Source of the DNA: Gammaproteobacteria bacterium
Lineage (GTDB): Bacteria; Pseudomonadota; Gammaproteobacteria; Immundisolibacterales; Immundisolibacteraceae
Direction of reading: 5' to 3'
Assembly: GCA_003645395.1 (NCBI GenBank)
Contig: QNFC01000061.1
Span: forward strand, 1 to 8,372
DNA length: 8,372 nucleotides
Numbering within the stretch: the first letter of the stretch is position 1; every line of letters begins with the position of its first letter. Below the pieces are notes generated by a model. That model was given only the letters and a program-made list of their open reading frames with translations. It made no database searches and had not been told where the DNA came from. Shown piece after piece: positions 5,565 through 8,372 of this stretch. The translations under genes were made by a program, and so were the position numbers.

Positions 5565-6863
5565 TTAGTGGCCTTTAAAACCCTTAAAAACGGCGTGACC
5601 AGGATAGATGGCCGCGCTGCCCAGCTGCTCTTCAATACGCAGCAACTGATTGTATTTTGCAATACGATCAGATCGAGATAGCGATCCGGTTTTTATCTGC
5701 CCGGCACCCGTGGCCACGGCAAGATCGGCGATGGTCGTATCTTCGGTTTCACCCGAACGATGAGAGACAACGACCGTAAAACCAGCATCCTGCGCCATGG
5801 CAATCGCCGCCAGGGTTTCTGTCAGCGTACCGATCTGGTTCACCTTAATAAGTATCGAGTTGGCCACGCCAGTATCAATGCCACGTTTTAAAATAGCCGT
5901 ATTAGTCACAAACAGGTCATCACCCACTAACTGCAACCGGTCACCCAGCCGCTCAGTGAGCGTTGCCCAGCCGTCCCAATCACTCTCGTCCATACCGTCT
6001 TCTATCGAGATAATGGGGTATTGATCGGCCCATTCGGCCAATAATTCAACAAACTCGGTGGCATCAAGGCTGCGATCCTCTGCCGAAAGCTGGTACTGAC
6101 CCTCTTTATAAAACTCACTACTGGCGGCATCCAGCGCCAGTAGAACATCCTCACCGGGGCGATAGCCGGCCCGTTCAATACTTTCCAGAATCACGGTGAT
6201 CGCTTCAACGTTCGAACTGAGGTCAGGCGCAAACCCACCTTCATCACCCACGGCAGTATTCAGGTTGCGCTCGCGCAATACCTGCTTGAGGGAATGAAAA
6301 ATCTCAGCGCCGCAGCGCAGCGCCTCAGCAAAACTACTGGCGCCGACAGGGACAACCATAAATTCCTGCAGATCAACGCTATTATCAGCGTGGGCGCCAC
6401 CATTGATGATATTCATCATCGGCACCGGCAAACACATCTCTGGACTGCCGGCCAGACGGTTTATCGTCCGGTAAAGCGGCTCTTTATTATCAGCAGCGAC
6501 CGCTTTAACCACCGCTAGCGAAACCGCCAGGATTGCATTCGCGCCGAGTCTGGCTTTATTGTCGGTGCCATCCAGATCGATCATTGCCTGATCGATGCCT
6601 GCCTGGTCTGCGGCGTCCATGCCCAACAACTGCGGAGCAATTAGCTCGTTGACATTGGTAACGGCCTGGCGCACGCCCTTACCCTGATAGCGAGAAGCAT
6701 CGCCATCGCGCAGCTCGATCGCCTCGCGCGAGCCCGTGGAGGCACCGGAAGGTACCGCCGCCCGACCAAACGCACCGGAACTCAAGGTCACTTCGGCTTC
6801 GATGGTGGGAAATCCGCGGGAATCCATGATTTCACGACCGATAATTTTTGTTATTTTTGCCAT
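5565..6863 (-). CDS. eno: Enolase (phosphopyruvate hydratase)
   Basis: Interconverts 2-phosphoglycerate and phosphoenolpyruvate in glycolysis and gluconeogenesis. It acts in the cytoplasm as a Mg-dependent dimer and, in many proteobacteria, also as a subunit of the RNA degradosome. At 432 residues it is full length. Visible active-site residues are Glu208 (GDEGGFAP, general acid), Lys340 (general base), metal ligands Asp245, Glu288 (SIEDGMDESD) and Asp315 (GDDLFVTN), His368 in the SHRSGETED loop, and Lys391 (GQIKTGS). The family signature ILIKVNQIGTLTET is at 337-350. ATG 6863 gives the classic start MAKITKIIGREIMDSRG. A modest ribosome-binding site (GGA, about 7 bases upstream) precedes it. 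Its PEP product is a substrate of KdsA, encoded just upstream. Confidence 0.99.
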   Translation of the reverse strand: MAKITKIIGREIMDSRGFPTIEAEVTLSSGAFGRAAVPSGASTGSREAIELRDGDASRYQGKGVRQAVTNVNELIAPQLLGMDAADQAGIDQAMIDLDGTDNKARLGANAILAVSLAVVKAVAADNKEPLYRTINRLAGSPEMCLPVPMMNIINGGAHADNSVDLQEFMVVPVGASSFAEALRCGAEIFHSLKQVLRERNLNTAVGDEGGFAPDLSSNVEAITVILESIERAGYRPGEDVLLALDAASSEFYKEGQYQLSAEDRSLDATEFVELLAEWADQYPIISIEDGMDESDWDGWATLTERLGDRLQLVGDDLFVTNTAILKRGIDTGVANSILIKVNQIGTLTETLAAIAMAQDAGFTVVVSHRSGETEDTTIADLAVATGAGQIKTGSLSRSDRIAKYNQLLRIEEQLGSAAIYPGHAVFKGFKGH

Positions 6864-7012
6864 TTTCTATCCATTAAAACAGCGAGTTAGGCGATTTAAG
6901 TGAATATTAAATCAAGTTAACCCGGTGGGGAAGGTTAAGAAGCCGAGGCGCTGAACAAGATCATCACGCCAGGGCTCTATTACTAATGCCAACAACCGTT
7001 TCTGGGCTAGCC
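6864..7012 (-). promoter_or_regulatory. kdsA-eno intergenic region, possible eno promoter
   Basis: This is the only real gap in the operon (149 bases). On the minus strand a -10-like TAATAT lies at 6909-6904, about 40 bases before the eno ATG, with only a poor -35 (TTCCCC, 6932-6927). Two inverted repeats flank it: GATTTAA/TTAAATC (6893-6899 and 6907-6913, 7-base spacer), which overlaps the -10, and TTAACC/GGTTAA (6917-6922 and 6933-6938). An 8-bp palindrome GGCTAGCC (7005-7012) abuts the kdsA stop. No T-run terminator is seen, so read-through from kdsA is likely alongside any local promoter. Confidence 0.3.
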
Positions 7013-7846
7013 TTACAGCAGCTCCGCTAACGGTCTGGCTTTAACTACTCGATCAAGTTCCAACAGTGTCTCCAGCAGCTCCTCCATCCGACCCAATGGC
7101 CAGGCATTGGGCCCATCGCTGAGTGCTTCGGCAGGATTAGGATGAGTCTCCATAAACAGCCCACTAATACCTGCGGCGACGGCGGCCCGCGCCAACACCG
7201 GTATGTGTTCCCGCTGCCCGCCGGAGCGATCACCCTGCCCCCCCGGCAGTTGCACTGCGTGGGTGGCATCAAACACTACCGGACAACCCGTGGCGCGCAT
7301 AATTGCCAGACTACGCATATCCACGACCAAATTGTTGTAACCGAAAGAAACGCCGCGCTCACAAACGGTAATCCGACCTTCGCCACCGGCGGCAAAGCCC
7401 TTTTTCACCACTTGCTGCATATCACCCGGTGCCAGAAACTGCCCTTTTTTGATATTCACCGGAGTGCCGCACGACGCGACGGCTTCAATCAAATCAGTTT
7501 GGCGACACAGAAACGCCGGCGTCTGCAACATATCAACATGCGGTGCAACCAGCTCAACCTGCTCCGGCGTGTGCACATCGGTGAGCACTGGCAAGCCGGT
7601 CACTTCGCGAACTTCACGCAGCCACTCCAGGCCCTTTTCCATGCCCGGACCACGATAGGACTCGCTGGAACTGCGATTAGCTTTGTCGTAGGACGCCTTA
7701 AAAATCAGCGACAGGCCGAGTCGGCTGGCCATATCACGCAACTCAGTAGCGCTACTAATCAACATTTCCCGGGACTCGGCCACACAGGGGCCCGCAATCA
7801 CAAAAATCTGTTTATCGAGACCAACGTCAAACCCACATAAATTCAA
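7013..7846 (-). CDS. kdsA: 3-deoxy-D-manno-octulosonate 8-phosphate synthase (metal-type)
   Basis: Condenses phosphoenolpyruvate with D-arabinose 5-phosphate to Kdo-8-phosphate, the first committed step to the Kdo of the LPS inner core. It is a cytoplasmic TIM-barrel tetramer. The 277 residues include AGPCVAES (18-25), FKASYDKANRSS (49-60), RGPGMEKG (65-72), AFLCRQTDL (111-119), NIKKGQFLAPGD (131-142) and LPGGQGDRSGG (200-210). Cys21 stands where E. coli KdsA has a metal-free Asn, and His196, Glu233 and Asp244 match the metal ligands of the Aquifex enzyme in spacing, so this is the metal-dependent class. The start is TTG at 7846, overlapping the pyrG stop (TTGA). A strong GAGGAG lies 8 bases upstream. 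The frame closes with a stop at 7868-7870 and has no ATG or GTG between, so TTG is the only sensible start. Confidence 0.97.
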   Translation of the reverse strand: MNLCGFDVGLDKQIFVIAGPCVAESREMLISSATELRDMASRLGLSLIFKASYDKANRSSSESYRGPGMEKGLEWLREVREVTGLPVLTDVHTPEQVELVAPHVDMLQTPAFLCRQTDLIEAVASCGTPVNIKKGQFLAPGDMQQVVKKGFAAGGEGRITVCERGVSFGYNNLVVDMRSLAIMRATGCPVVFDATHAVQLPGGQGDRSGGQREHIPVLARAAVAAGISGLFMETHPNPAEALSDGPNAWPLGRMEELLETLLELDRVVKARPLAELL

Positions 7847-8372
7847 GCGGTTTGCTCCTCGTCGTGGTCAGCACTTAATTCAACGCCCTCGCGGTACTTT
7901 TTAGCCGCTGTCACAAAACTGGTAAACAAGGGATGACCATCCCGCGGGTTCGAAGTGAACTCGGGGTGATACTGACAGCCCAGAAACCAGGGGTGATTGG
8001 GTAGCTCGACAATCTCAACTAACGAATCAAGTACAGACTGCCCGGTGAGCTGTAAACCGGCAGACTCAAGCTTATCGACATACGCCGGGTTAAATTCATA
8101 ACGGTGACGATGACGCTCGACAATCTCCGGTTTCGCGTAAATCTCTCTCACCATAGAGCCTTCTCGCAAGCGACAACGCTGCCCACCTAACCGCATAGTG
8201 CCGCCCATGTCCACCTTGCCTTCGCGCTTCTCAAGACTGCCGTCAATGTTCGTCCATTCGGTAATCATTGCGATCACCGGATCGGGAGTCTCGACATCAA
8301 ATTCAGTACTATGAGCGGCCGGCATTCCGGCCACATTACGGGCGTACTCAACCACTGCCAGCTGCATTCCCA
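7843..8372 (-). CDS. pyrG: CTP synthase, C-terminal glutaminase domain (5' part outside window)
   Basis: PyrG converts UTP to CTP using ATP and ammonia released from glutamine. The window contains only the end of the class I glutamine amidotransferase domain: the frame runs off the right edge, and the N-terminal synthase domain is not seen. The first visible residues (Gly-Met-Gln-Leu-Ala-Val-Val-Glu) directly follow the nucleophile motif, so the catalytic Cys is just outside. The other triad members are visible in GCQYHPEFTSNP: His at 7966-7968 and Glu at 7960-7962. Other hallmarks are MGGTMRLGG and RHRHRYEFNP. The C-terminus is a short acidic tail ending DHDEEQTA. Its TGA overlaps the kdsA start. 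It probably heads or belongs to the same operon, and its product CTP is used by IspD. Confidence 0.98.
   Translation of the reverse strand, partial: GMQLAVVEYARNVAGMPAAHSTEFDVETPDPVIAMITEWTNIDGSLEKREGKVDMGGTMRLGGQRCRLREGSMVREIYAKPEIVERHRHRYEFNPAYVDKLESAGLQLTGQSVLDSLVEIVELPNHPWFLGCQYHPEFTSNPRDGHPLFTSFVTAAKKYREGVELSADHDEEQTA
7853..7860 (-). promoter_or_regulatory. Strong ribosome-binding site deciding the kdsA TTG start
   Basis: GAGGAG (7855-7860 on the minus strand) complements the 16S rRNA tail well and lies 8 bases before the TTG at 7846-7844. It is inside the last codons of pyrG (Glu-Glu-Gln-Thr-Ala), so ribosomes finishing pyrG could restart here. It is the best ribosome-binding site of any junction in the operon, offsetting the rare start codon. 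Confidence 0.7.

Noticed and set aside
7142..7840. Long open frame (232 codons) on the plus strand opposite kdsA
   Set aside because: It lies wholly antisense to a clearly conserved enzyme, its translation has no recognisable domain and is rich in residues expected from the reverse of kdsA codons, and no promoter or ribosome-binding site supports it.
1..8372. CRISPR array, tRNA or rRNA genes, toxin-antitoxin pair, phage or defence cluster
   Set aside because: No regularly spaced repeats, tRNA T-arm motifs, or accessory defence gene motifs were seen. Apart from the insertion sequence, the window is housekeeping genes.

Overview
This window is mostly an ordinary chromosomal housekeeping segment of a gammaproteobacterium. 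The minus strand, read from the right edge leftwards, carries pyrG (3' part) - kdsA - eno - ftsB - ispD - ispF. This is the classic gammaproteobacterial order around enolase, and the protein motifs match those families throughout. The exact genus cannot be read from the sequence. The envelope genes (Kdo synthesis, FtsB) show a Gram-negative cell, and a marine or environmental lineage related to Pseudomonas/Cellvibrio-type bacteria is only a guess.

Layout: 1-463 holds the 3' part of an IS30-type transposase gene, entering from the left edge, followed by a perfect hairpin at 480-500. 464-824 has no convincing gene. 825-1847 (minus) encodes a two-module VOC (glyoxalase-fold) protein of unknown substrate. 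1848-2020 is a divergent control region with a promoter-like extended -10 on each strand and an operator-like inverted repeat over the VOC promoter. 2021-2878 (plus) encodes a Bax-like membrane-anchored glucosaminidase. It converges on a secreted polysaccharide deacetylase (2891-4015, minus), which is the last gene of the leftward operon. 4012-8372 (minus) is the tightly packed ispF, ispD, ftsB, eno, kdsA, pyrG block.

How the genes work together: pyrG makes CTP, which is used by IspD (CDP-methylerythritol) and by Kdo activation. KdsA makes Kdo-8-phosphate for lipid A/LPS from arabinose-5-phosphate and PEP, and enolase makes the PEP. IspD and IspF make the isoprenoid precursors needed for undecaprenyl phosphate and quinones. 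FtsB links division to septal wall synthesis. The deacetylase and the Bax-like enzyme also act on envelope polymers. Most junctions in the operon overlap by 1-14 bases or are separated by a few bases, which suggests translational coupling. The only real gap is the 149 bases between kdsA and eno, which may hold an additional promoter.

I found no convincing undescribed multi-gene system. The points most worth checking are the metal-type (cysteine) KdsA with a TTG start, the departure from the usual ispF-truD-surE order, the divergent VOC/bax control region, small palindromes at ispF and before eno, and two unusual residues in IspF.
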